This document shows positions 7,225 to 14,085 of a DNA stretch of 20,594 bases, in pieces. Numbering within the stretch: the first letter of the stretch is position 1; each line of letters opens with the position of its first letter. Source of the stretch: JAOUEA01 sp035550775 (lineage in GTDB: Bacteria > Actinomycetota > UBA4738 > HRBIN12); NCBI GenBank assembly GCA_035550775.1, contig DASZOO010000147.1:1-20594 (forward strand), in the 5' to 3' direction. The translations under genes were made by a program, and so were the position numbers. The notes below the pieces were generated by a model. That model worked only from the letters and a program-made list of their open reading frames with translations. It was not told the origin of the DNA and did no database searches.

Positions 7225-7251
7225 GAACGCGGCGGCCGCCAGGGCCGTATC
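7225..7251 (+). promoter_or_regulatory. Candidate ECF-type promoter of the lipoprotein gene
   Basis: GAAC (7225-7228), 17 nt, then CGTATC (7246-7251). It is the outward-facing twin of the motif at 7183-7209, differing by one base in the -10 (CGTATC against CGTACC). It gives a leader of about 40 nt to the ATG at 7296. Confidence 0.5.
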
Positions 7252-7295
7252 CCCGTCGGCGTCACGACGGATCGAGACGGAAGGAGACGGACACG

Positions 7296-7811
7296 ATGCG
7301 GATCGGTGCGATGCGGATGGTCGCCATCGGACTCGGCATGGCTCTGCTCGTCGCCGCGTGCGGCGACGAGGGCGGCGACGCGGGGCAGGGGTCCGCGGCC
7401 GCACAGCCATCCCCATCCGCAGAGGCGAGCGACGCCGTGGGTGCGGGCACGGTGAGCCTGGGCGACTCGGACCTCGGCTCGATCCTGGTCGACGCCGACG
7501 GTAAGACCCTCTACCTGTTCGAATCGGACACCGACGGCTCCAGCACGTGCTACGACGATTGCGCCACGACCTGGCCTCCGCTGATCGACGAGGCCCCCAC
7601 CGCCGGCGACGGCGCCGACGAGTCGCTGCTCGGCACCACCGAGCGTGAGGACGGCGAGATGCAGGTGACCTACGACGGGCACCCGCTGTACTACTTCGCG
7701 TCGGATCAGGCGGCCGGCGACACGATGGGCCAGGGCATCGGCGACGTCTGGTTCGTCGTGGACGCCTCCGGCAGGGCCGTGACCGACGCAGGCGGGCGTC
7801 CCGGCTACTGA
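7296..7811 (+). CDS. Lipoprotein with secreted COG4315-type repeats
   Basis: A 171-residue protein. The signal peptide ends in the lipobox LVAAC22, so the mature protein is anchored by lipid on the outer face of the membrane. A Gly/Ser/Ala/Pro linker runs to about residue 48. Two repeats of the 'secreted repeat of unknown function' family (PF03640) follow: SILVDADGKTLYLFESD with CYDDCATTWPP (C85 and C89 probably forming a disulfide), and QVTYDGHPLYYFASDQAAGD with GIGDVWFVVDASG. Start is ATG at 7296, with AAGGAG at 7281-7286. It is divergent from the ECF sigma gene and shares a promoter motif with it, so it is a likely target of that sigma factor. The biochemical role of the family is not established. 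Confidence 0.9.
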   Translation: MRIGAMRMVAIGLGMALLVAACGDEGGDAGQGSAAAQPSPSAEASDAVGAGTVSLGDSDLGSILVDADGKTLYLFESDTDGSSTCYDDCATTWPPLIDEAPTAGDGADESLLGTTEREDGEMQVTYDGHPLYYFASDQAAGDTMGQGIGDVWFVVDASGRAVTDAGGRPGY

Positions 7812-7861
7812 TCGGCCGTCGCTCGCCGCGACTCGTGCACGGAGCCTCCGCATGCGCTTGA

Positions 7862-7881
7862 CTCCTCCGGGAGAGGAGGAG
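7862..7881 (+). promoter_or_regulatory. Hairpin that would hide the ribosome binding site of the DUF2231-like gene
   Basis: CTCCTCC (7862-7868), loop GGGAGA, GGAGGAG (7875-7881) form a perfect 7-bp stem whose 3' arm contains the Shine-Dalgarno sequence, 4 nt before the ATG at 7886. If transcribed, it could limit ribosome access. Whether it is regulatory or a chance anti-SD copy is not known. Confidence 0.45.
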
Positions 7882-7885
7882 CCAC

Positions 7886-8494
7886 ATGCCGAAGATCTAC
7901 TCGATCCGTCCGACCTGGAGCCTGAGGGGACGCCGCTTCCAAGGGCTGCGGGGGTTCACCGGCAAGCCGTTCCATCCGCCGCTCACCGACTTCCCCGTCG
8001 TCTGCTACGCATTGGCCGCCGTCTTCGATCTGATCTCCTTCTTCTCCCCCGCCGACGACGCGAAGGCGCAGGACTTCTTCGCCGCGGCCACGTTCGTGAT
8101 GGTGGCCGGGTTCGTCGTGGGCCTGGGCGCCGCGCTGACCGGGTTCCTCGACTGGTGGAAAGGCATCCCTCGCGATCGCCGGTCCGGCCCGATCGGCCGC
8201 GCGAAGCACACGCAGGTGTGGCGCACGATCAACTGGCATGCGACCGTGATGGTGGCGGTCACGGTGATCACCCTCGTCGACCTGCTGCTGCGCATCCCGA
8301 ACTTCGAGGAGGCCCAGACGCAGCCGGCGTGGCTCGTGCTGTCGGTCCTGGCCGCCGCGCTCGTGCTGTTCGGCGCGGCCTACGGGGGCACGTTGGTGTT
8401 CGAGTACGGGTTCAACGTCGAGAACGTGGAGGAGGCGTGGAACGAGTCGGAGCAGGACCATCTGCGTCCAGATCGTCGTCGGCCGGCCGGGTAG
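7886..8494 (+). CDS. DUF2231-like multi-pass membrane protein
   Basis: A 202-residue protein with about four membrane spans (near 35-55, 65-90, 115-135, 147-170). The opening GKPFHPPLTDFPVVCYALAA carries the HPxLxxFP-type motif of DUF2231 proteins, and LTGFLDWWKG follows the second span as in that family. A conserved His lies in the third span region (INWHATVMVAVTVITL). Relatives are predicted integral membrane proteins, some next to redox or cytochrome genes; the function is unknown. ATG at 7886 follows GGAGGAG by 4 nt. It lies 74 nt after the lipoprotein gene on the same strand and may be transcribed with it. Hairpin 7862-7881 covers the ribosome site. Confidence 0.75.
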   Translation: MPKIYSIRPTWSLRGRRFQGLRGFTGKPFHPPLTDFPVVCYALAAVFDLISFFSPADDAKAQDFFAAATFVMVAGFVVGLGAALTGFLDWWKGIPRDRRSGPIGRAKHTQVWRTINWHATVMVAVTVITLVDLLLRIPNFEEAQTQPAWLVLSVLAAALVLFGAAYGGTLVFEYGFNVENVEEAWNESEQDHLRPDRRRPAG

Positions 8495-8515
8495 GTCGAA
8501 CCGGCCGCTCGAGCG

Positions 8516-9538
8516 TTATCGCGCCGGTAGCTCCATCTCGCCGTCCTCGAGCAGCCGGATCTGGGTGGAGCGCTCGAACGCGTGGATGCCCCGGAGCACC
8601 ATGTCGATCGAGCCGACCGGGTCGATGCCGACCGCGGTCTCGGCGGCCAGCACGAGGCCGTGCACGCCGTCGAGGAGCGTGTTCGCGATGTCGTTCGACT
8701 CCGCGATCGTCGGCACCCGGCCGGTGACCATCGACTCGAGCAGGTTCGTCGCGACGTAGACCGGCCGGTTCCAACGGTTCGCGTGCCGGATGATCGCCTT
8801 CTGGTAGTAAGGGACGAGCTCGAAGGGGACCTCGCGGGAGAGGTCGCCGCGGTCGATCAGCACGGCGTCGGCCGCGTCGATGATCTCGCTCATGTTCCTC
8901 ACGCCGACGCGGCTCTCGATCTTGGCGATGATGTTCGCCCCGTGCGGCGCCAGCGATCGGATGCGCGCGACGTCGTCGGCGTTCGCCGCGAACGAGAGGG
9001 CGTAGTCCGCGATGCCGTGCCGAGCGCCCAGCTCGATCGCCGCCACGTCCTTGTGCGAGAGCGCGGGGAGCTCGGGTGGCGGATCGACCGTGACGCCCTT
9101 GTTGGAGCGCATGCGCCCGCCGCTCGTGACCACGGCCCGCGCCCTGCCCTCGGCGACGTCGGTCACCCGCAGGGCGGCCCCGTCGAAGTCGATCTCCAAC
9201 GCCGTGCCCGCCGACAGCGCGTCGAAGAGCGAGTCCGGCCACAGCGTCACCCTCGAGGCCGATCCCATCACGCGCTCGGCGAGGAGCTCGATCTCGGCGC
9301 CCTCCTCGAGCACGATGTCGTCTTCCACCTCGCCGCATCGCACCTGGGCACCCTCGGTGTCGAGGCAGATCGGCGTGGACGAGCAACCCTGCACCAGCTC
9401 GATCGCGGGTTCCACGCGTTCGAGCGGCGTGTGGGAGAGGTTGATGCGGAACAGATCGACGTGGCGGGCGTCGAGCTCACGGATGATCTCCGGACGCATC
9501 GATGCGGGGCCGAGGGTGCAGAGGATCTGGATCTTCAA
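8516..9538 (-). CDS. Pyruvate kinase-like protein lacking the C-terminal regulatory domain
   Basis: A 340-residue protein against about 470 for bacterial pyruvate kinase. The TTG start at 9538 is supported by GGAGG with 7 nt spacing. Catalytic positions of the family are visible: R31-I-N33-L-S35-H36, D60-T61 (DTEGAQVR for the usual DTKGPEIR), K206-I-E208, R230-G-D232-L, and T264 in ATNLLESM. A B-domain-sized stretch lies between about 68 and 155, then NKGV and LPALSHKD as in true enzymes. The sequence ends after FERSTQIRLLEDGEMELPAR, so the C domain that normally binds effectors is absent. Differences include DLSREVP (usual DLGVEIP), AAETAVG (SGETAAG) and YALSFAAN with no Arg after SF. It may be an unregulated kinase or act on another enolate. 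It is a stand-alone gene with its own promoter region. Confidence 0.85.
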   Translation of the reverse strand: MKIQILCTLGPASMRPEIIRELDARHVDLFRINLSHTPLERVEPAIELVQGCSSTPICLDTEGAQVRCGEVEDDIVLEEGAEIELLAERVMGSASRVTLWPDSLFDALSAGTALEIDFDGAALRVTDVAEGRARAVVTSGGRMRSNKGVTVDPPPELPALSHKDVAAIELGARHGIADYALSFAANADDVARIRSLAPHGANIIAKIESRVGVRNMSEIIDAADAVLIDRGDLSREVPFELVPYYQKAIIRHANRWNRPVYVATNLLESMVTGRVPTIAESNDIANTLLDGVHGLVLAAETAVGIDPVGSIDMVLRGIHAFERSTQIRLLEDGEMELPAR

Positions 9539-9574
9539 CGGGGGACCTCCGGGGGGATCGGTCGGTTCGGTTCT

Positions 9575-9603
9575 TCACGATAGTGGCTCGGCCACCATCG
9601 TGA
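9575..9603. promoter_or_regulatory. Near-perfect 13-bp inverted repeat over the kinase-like gene promoter
   Basis: Arms 9575-9587 and 9591-9603 around TCG, with one mismatch (9582/9596). A minus-strand TATCGT (9582-9577) inside the left arm is a good TANNNT -10 for the TTG-start gene, giving a leader of about 32 nt. An operator for a dimeric repressor is the simplest reading. There is no T-tract on either side, which argues against an intrinsic terminator. A second palindrome, CACGGG-CT-CCCGTG, lies at 9608-9621. Confidence 0.5.
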
Positions 9604-9751
9604 CGGACACGGGCTCCCGTGACGAGAGCCCTTCAGCCGCTCTCCGCGGCGATCGGCCTAGGGCTCGGGTCCCGGCATCGACATGGAGGCCGTACGATCG
9701 AGGCATCGAGCGTCTGCCGGCCGAGCGGAGTGCCGGCCCATGGAGGTGCGC

Positions 9752-10537
9752 ATGAGGCGCGGTATCGGCGTCACGCCTGGGTGGGTCGTCGGCATCGCGG
9801 CCGTGGCGGCCGTCGCGGTGACCGTCGGCGCGGCCACGCTGGGCGCCGGTGCGACCGTGCCCGCGGCGATCGCAGGCGCCGCCGGAACATCGATGCAGGA
9901 CCGGCCCGCGGACCCGCCCGCCGAGGTCGCCTCCTCGTCGAACCCGAACCCACGGTTCGAGGGAGGGGTGTTCCGGATCGGCCCCTTCCTGCGGGAACGC
10001 CTGATCGGCAGGAACTGGCACCCCGGATGCCCGGTGGGGATCGACGACCTTCGCCACGTGCGGGTGAGCCACTGGAGCCTCCGGGGCACGGTGCGCTCGG
10101 GGCCGCTGATCCTGCACGAGTCGGTCGCGCGCGACGTGCTGTGGGTCTTCCGGCGGCTGTTCGAGGCCCGCTTCCCGATCCATCGCATCGCGCTGCCGCC
10201 CCGCTACCGGCCGCCGACCCGCCTGGACTGGTTCAGCACGCACGACCGTTCCTCGTCGTTCAACTGCCGGCCCGCGACGGGGAACCCGGGCTCGCTCTCG
10301 CACCATTCCTACGGATGGGCGATCGACATCAACCCGCTCGAGAACCCCTACGTGCGCTCCGACGGCTCCGTGCTCCGCCGCGCCGCGAAGCCCTACACGG
10401 ACCGGTCGCGCCGCGAGCCCGGCATGATCCACCCCGGTGACGTGGTGGTGCGCTCGTTCGCCAGGATCGGCTGGGAGTGGGGGGGCGATTGGGTGACGTT
10501 GAAGGACTACATGCACTTCTCGCTCACCGGCCGCTGA
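9752..10537 (+). CDS. Secreted M15 (VanY/DacB-like) D-Ala-D-Ala carboxypeptidase
   Basis: A 261-residue protein. ATG at 9752 was chosen because GGAGG (9742-9746) stands 5 nt before it; in-frame ATGs at 9683 and 9740 have none. A hydrophobic segment at about 11-45 is a signal peptide or anchor. The M15 signature SxHxxGxAxD is complete: S183-H-H185-SY-G188-W-A190-I-D192, and the third zinc ligand is H255 in DYMHF, preceded by WEWGGDW (241-247) with the likely catalytic acid. These enzymes trim the terminal D-Ala of peptidoglycan stems or cut L-Ala-D-Glu bonds outside the cell. C93 and C172 may form a disulfide. A TACGAT box at 9693-9698 may be its -10. It ends 7 nt from the convergent MFS gene. 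Confidence 0.87.
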   Translation: MRRGIGVTPGWVVGIAAVAAVAVTVGAATLGAGATVPAAIAGAAGTSMQDRPADPPAEVASSSNPNPRFEGGVFRIGPFLRERLIGRNWHPGCPVGIDDLRHVRVSHWSLRGTVRSGPLILHESVARDVLWVFRRLFEARFPIHRIALPPRYRPPTRLDWFSTHDRSSSFNCRPATGNPGSLSHHSYGWAIDINPLENPYVRSDGSVLRRAAKPYTDRSRREPGMIHPGDVVVRSFARIGWEWGGDWVTLKDYMHFSLTGR

Positions 10538-10544
10538 GCGTCCT

Positions 10545-12227
10545 TCACGCCTCCCGCGCCGGACCCGTGGGCTCGGGCGGGGGAGGCTCGACCTCGCCCG
10601 GCGCCACCGAAGCGCGGACCGGCCCGCCGGCGCTGGCGGCGTCGGACGGAGGCCGCTCGCCCCCGGGACCTTGGTGGCGACCCTGCGCGCCGGGGTTGCG
10701 GATGCCCACCGCGTTGATCGCCGCGCCGGCGAGCAGCAGCGCCACCGCGACGAGCATCGCGAGGTGGAACGCGTCGGTCGAGGCCGCACGGGCGGCGGTC
10801 CGGATCTGGGGCGAGACATCGCCCGAGGGTTCGTTCAGAGGAGCGATCTGGGCCTGGAACTCCCTCGAGTCCACGTCGGTGCCGGGCACCTGCCGGGCGA
10901 TGGAGGCGTAGAAGCTCGAGGCGACCGCCACGAAGATCACGGCCGTCACGAGCGGCGAGCCCACGCGCGAGATCGCGTTGTTGATGGCCGAAGCCACGCC
11001 GGCGTTGCTCTCGGGCACCGACGTCATCAGGGCGGTGGTCAGCGGCGCGACCATGATCGTCAGGCCGGTGCCGAACACGAGCAGCGCCGGGAGCAGGTCG
11101 ATGAAGTAGTCGGCGGGGGGCACGATCGACGATCCCCGGCCGCCGCCGAGCACCCACGCCTGGCTGTCAGGCGGGATCCGCACGTACCAGAGCAGCCCGA
11201 GCGCCATGATCGCGGGGCCGAGCGCCATGTAGAGCCGTGGGCCGTGCCGTGCGGCGAGCTTGCCGAAGCGCGTCGAGAACAGCACCAGCAGCAACGACGA
11301 CGGGATGCCGGCGATACCGGCGGCCTGCTCGTTGTAGCCGAGCGTGCCGATCAGGAAGATGCCCTGGAACGTCAGCGAGACGTAGAGCGCGCCGTAGATC
11401 ACGAGCGTCGACAGGTTCGTGACCGTGAAGTTCCTCGACCTGAACAGGCGAGGTGGCACCAGCGGATCGCGGCGCTTCACCATCAGGAACGGGAACGCGA
11501 TCGCGGCGAGGGCCCCGACGACGAGGCTGGCCACGGCCACCGGCTCCCCCCAGCCCTGCTGCTGCCCTCGGATCGTGCCGAACGCGAGGCCGCCCACGGC
11601 GAGCACGATCACGATCGAGCCGAGCCAGTCGAAGTGCCCGCTCGCATCGGGGTCACGCGACTCCGGCACGAACCGAACGGTCGCGACGTACGCGATCGCC
11701 AGCAGCGGGAGGTTGATCAGGAACGCCATGCGCCAAGAGACCGTGTTGACCAGCAGTCCGCCGACGAACGGACCGAGGATCGAGGTCGCGGCCGAGGCCC
11801 CCGCCCACACGCCGAACGCCCGGCCCCGTTCCTCGCCCTCGAAGCTGGCGGTGATGATCGAGAGCGACCCCGGCACCACGAACGCGCCGGCCGCCCCCTG
11901 CAGCACCCGGGCGGCGATCAGGATCTCGATCGTGGGCGCGATGCCGCACAGCAGCGAGGTCGCCGCGAAGCCGAGCAGCCCGAGCGAGAACATCTTCCGG
12001 CGCCCGTGGAAGTCGGTCAGCCCGCCGGCCAGGATCAGCAGGGCGCTGAGCGTCACGAAGTAGCCGTAGGCGACGTAGGACTGCGCCTCGAGCGTGCCGA
12101 ATAGGTCCGACGACAGCTCCTCGCCGATGCGAGGCAGGGCCAGGTTCACCACCGAGGTGTCGAGGAACACCACGGAGGAGCCGAGGACGACGGCGACCAT
12201 CGTCCAGCGCTTGCCCGCCGGGGTCAT
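10545..12227 (-). CDS. MFS drug-efflux transporter, DHA2 (EmrB/QacA) family
   Basis: A 560-residue membrane protein with about 14 predicted spans, the size of the DHA2 proton/drug antiporters. Visible signatures are VVFLDTSVVNLALPRI in span 1, the motif-A loop GGLTDFHGRRKMF, RVLQGAAGAFVVPGSLSII in span 4, and the antiporter motif-C region SAATSILGPFVGGLLVN. The tail after about 510 is Pro/Gly-rich and probably disordered in the cytoplasm. ATG at 12227 gives the family's usual N-terminus (MTPAGKRWTM) and has AGGGG upstream; a GTG at 12266 that overlaps the stop of the upstream gene as GTGA is an equally good choice and would add 13 residues. It is co-transcribed with the SnoaL-like gene. Substrate unknown; a small organic toxicant or secondary metabolite is likely. 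Confidence 0.92.
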   Translation of the reverse strand: MTPAGKRWTMVAVVLGSSVVFLDTSVVNLALPRIGEELSSDLFGTLEAQSYVAYGYFVTLSALLILAGGLTDFHGRRKMFSLGLLGFAATSLLCGIAPTIEILIAARVLQGAAGAFVVPGSLSIITASFEGEERGRAFGVWAGASAATSILGPFVGGLLVNTVSWRMAFLINLPLLAIAYVATVRFVPESRDPDASGHFDWLGSIVIVLAVGGLAFGTIRGQQQGWGEPVAVASLVVGALAAIAFPFLMVKRRDPLVPPRLFRSRNFTVTNLSTLVIYGALYVSLTFQGIFLIGTLGYNEQAAGIAGIPSSLLLVLFSTRFGKLAARHGPRLYMALGPAIMALGLLWYVRIPPDSQAWVLGGGRGSSIVPPADYFIDLLPALLVFGTGLTIMVAPLTTALMTSVPESNAGVASAINNAISRVGSPLVTAVIFVAVASSFYASIARQVPGTDVDSREFQAQIAPLNEPSGDVSPQIRTAARAASTDAFHLAMLVAVALLLAGAAINAVGIRNPGAQGRHQGPGGERPPSDAASAGGPVRASVAPGEVEPPPPEPTGPAREA

Positions 12228-12262
12228 CGGGCCCCTGCTCGCGACCGACGGTCGGGCCGAGC

Positions 12263-12652
12263 TCACCGCGGCATCCGACGGACCCACTGGGCGCGCCATT
12301 GAGGCGGGTCGAAGGGCTGGGCGAAGTAGTCGGTCTCCTTGACGACCTTCCCGTCGCGGATCTGCACGATGGCGACCGCCTGATACCGGCTTCCGTCCGC
12401 GTACTCCAGCTCGACCTCCAGCACCGCGAGATCGTCGGCGCCGCTCGTTCGCCGGAACCGCATCGACGGCAACCCACCCGGGAAGTTCCGATCGATCGCC
12501 AGCGCGTCGTCGGCGCCCTCGATCCGCTCCCCCGACTGCGGCCACTCCTGCACGAAGTCGTCGTGCAACAGCCGCCTGGCGGCGTCCCAATCACCCGCGC
12601 CGAGGCGCTCCCACAGCTGCTCGGCGATCGCCCCGGCATCTCGGTCGGCCAT
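12263..12652 (-). CDS. SnoaL-like / NTF2-fold protein
   Basis: A 129-residue protein with the short alpha-beta cone pattern of SnoaL-like proteins: an opening helix (AIAEQLWERLGAGDWDAARRLL), HDDFVQEWPQSGERIEGADDALA, then strands ending in YQAVAIVQIRDGKVVKETDYFAQPF. Such folds are used as small isomerases, hydrolases or ligand-binding proteins; catalytic residues cannot be assigned. ATG at 12652 follows a purine-rich GGAGAGGGGG site. Its stop TGA (12263) overlaps a possible GTG start of the MFS gene, so the two form a transcription unit. A candidate -10 (TAGGCT, 12689-12684) and a palindrome lie just upstream. Confidence 0.8.
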   Translation of the reverse strand: MADRDAGAIAEQLWERLGAGDWDAARRLLHDDFVQEWPQSGERIEGADDALAIDRNFPGGLPSMRFRRTSGADDLAVLEVELEYADGSRYQAVAIVQIRDGKVVKETDYFAQPFDPPQWRAQWVRRMPR

Positions 12653-12671
12653 GGCGTCCCCCTCTCCGGCC

Positions 12672-12686
12672 GCTCCCGTCGGGAGC
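12672..12686. promoter_or_regulatory. Perfect 7+1+7 palindrome between the divergent SnoaL/MFS and SpoIID genes
   Basis: GCTCCCG-T-CGGGAGC. It overlaps a minus-strand TAGGCT box (12684-12689) and the expected transcription start of the SnoaL/MFS unit. This is a typical place for a repressor operator of an efflux pump; no regulator gene is adjacent. Confidence 0.45.
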
Positions 12687-12703
12687 CTACGCCACCGTCG
12701 CCG

Positions 12704-12709
12704 TAAGGT
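12704..12709 (+). promoter_or_regulatory. Candidate -10 box for a leaderless SpoIID/LytB transcript
   Basis: TAAGGT ends 8 nt before the ATG at 12718. The only purine-rich sequence near the start is AAGG inside the box itself. No clear -35 is visible. Confidence 0.35.
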
Positions 12710-12717
12710 GGTCGGGC

Positions 12718-14061
12718 ATGCGGCGGCGTTCCCCCACTCGGACCCTGCACGCGACGATCGTCACGGCGACGGTGCTGGTGGCGTGCACGTCCTCGCCCTC
12801 TCCACCCGACGACGAGCCATCGCCGCGGGCCACCACGCCCACCACGTCGGCTTCCCCGACGCAGACGCCCGCCTCGACCGAGGCGCCCGAGCACGAGACC
12901 GTGCGCGTGACCGGCCGGCGCGTGTCGATCAGGCCCCCGCATCGAGGGTCCTTCCGGGTCGTTGGCCTCTACCCGTGGCAGGCCTCGCGCTGCGTGGACG
13001 CCGAGCGGCCCACGCTCGACGGCCGGTATCCGGGCACCCTGTCGATCCGCGCCGACGACGGCGGCACGCTGACCGTCGTGGTGACGCTGGAGTTCCAGGC
13101 TTACCTCGAGGGCATCGCGGAGGTGCCGCCCACCTGGCCGACGGCGGCGCTGGAAGCGCAGGCGATCGCGGCCCGCACCTACGTGCTCTCCCGAACGGGG
13201 TGGAGCGGCGAGCAGGGGCGAGAGCTCGGCACGTCGATCTGCGGGACGGCCGACTGCCAGGTGTACGGGGGCATCCCGCGGCCCCGCCCGCCGGGGTTGC
13301 ATCGCTGGTACCGGGCCGTGCGCGAGACCCGTGGGCAGGTGCTGCTCTCCGGCGATCGCCCGGCCGACACCGTCTACTTCTCGACCTCCAACGGACGCAC
13401 CTATAGCAACGAGGAGGTCTTCGGCGGCTCCCCCCTGCCCTACCTGCGCGGGGTGGTCGAGCGCGACGACGGCGCCTCGCCGACGTCGCGGTGGCGGGTC
13501 GAGCTGCCGGCGCGCGATCTCACGACCGTGCTCCGCGCCGGCGGTTCCTGGCCACGGGGCGCCCCGATCACGTCGGTGTCGGTCGCGGGATCGACGGTCC
13601 GACTCGCGGGCGGCGGCCAGAGCCGTTCGATCGACGCCGGCTCGCTCCGCGACGCCGTGAACACGTGGGCTCCCTGCCTGCTTCCCCACCGGTACCCGGG
13701 CGACGGGCTGCCCGTGACGATCCCTTCCGGATGGTTCGACCTGTCGTCGAGCCGTCATGCGCTCGTGGTCGAGGGGCGAGGCTGGGGGCACGGCGTCGGC
13801 ATGGTGCAGTGGGGCGCCTACGGGAAGGCGCGTCGAGGGTGGTCGGCCGAGCGCATCCTCGCCTTCTACTACGGGGGCCTCGAACCGAAGCGGTACGCGG
13901 AGCCGGGCACGGTGCAGGTCGTCGTCGCGACCGGCCTGCGCTCGATCACGGTGAAGCCGTCGGCCTCCGGCGCCAGGCTGGGCGGCCGGACGCTCGCCCG
14001 CCGGCCGCTTCGGGTCACCGGCGGCGACGAGGTCACGGTGACCGGCACCGCGCCCGCCTGA
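12718..14061 (+). CDS. SpoIID/LytB-domain lipoprotein
   Basis: A 447-residue protein. The signal peptide ends in the lipobox LVAC23, followed by a Ser/Thr/Pro-rich linker to about 58. The SpoIID/LytB domain (PF08486) is seen at about 105-240: FQAYLEGIAEVPPTWPTAALEAQAIAARTYVL, with E135 at the place of the catalytic Glu of Bacillus SpoIID, then FSTSNGRTYSNEEVFGGSPLPYLRGV. The closing block GRGWGHGVGMVQWGAYGKA followed by GWSAERILAFYYGG is also classical. SpoIID is a lytic transglycosylase on denuded glycan; outside spore formers the domain occurs in secreted actinobacterial wall proteins of unknown role. It is divergent from SnoaL/MFS by 65 nt and converges with the oxidoreductase gene. Confidence 0.9.
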   Translation: MRRRSPTRTLHATIVTATVLVACTSSPSPPDDEPSPRATTPTTSASPTQTPASTEAPEHETVRVTGRRVSIRPPHRGSFRVVGLYPWQASRCVDAERPTLDGRYPGTLSIRADDGGTLTVVVTLEFQAYLEGIAEVPPTWPTAALEAQAIAARTYVLSRTGWSGEQGRELGTSICGTADCQVYGGIPRPRPPGLHRWYRAVRETRGQVLLSGDRPADTVYFSTSNGRTYSNEEVFGGSPLPYLRGVVERDDGASPTSRWRVELPARDLTTVLRAGGSWPRGAPITSVSVAGSTVRLAGGGQSRSIDAGSLRDAVNTWAPCLLPHRYPGDGLPVTIPSGWFDLSSSRHALVVEGRGWGHGVGMVQWGAYGKARRGWSAERILAFYYGGLEPKRYAEPGTVQVVVATGLRSITVKPSASGARLGGRTLARRPLRVTGGDEVTVTGTAPA

Positions 14062-14085
14062 CCGGCGATCGTCAGCGGCCGGTCA
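14059..14085. terminator. Possible bidirectional hairpin between convergent genes
   Basis: TGACCGGC (14059-14066) and GCCGGTCA (14078-14085) form a perfect 8-bp stem with an 11-nt loop. It starts on the stop codon of the SpoIID gene, and the loop holds the stop of the oxidoreductase gene. There is no U-tract, so termination would be of the actinobacterial tail-less kind, if it occurs. Confidence 0.35.

Noticed and set aside
11653..13791. A 712-codon minus-strand open frame over the MFS, SnoaL and SpoIID genes
   Set aside because: It crosses three genes with strong family signatures in other frames, and its product is low complexity without motifs.
12718..14061. SpoIID similarity taken as a sign of endospore formation
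   Set aside because: No other sporulation gene is present, the protein is a lipoprotein with a Ser/Pro linker, and SpoIID/LytB domains are frequent in non-sporulating bacteria.
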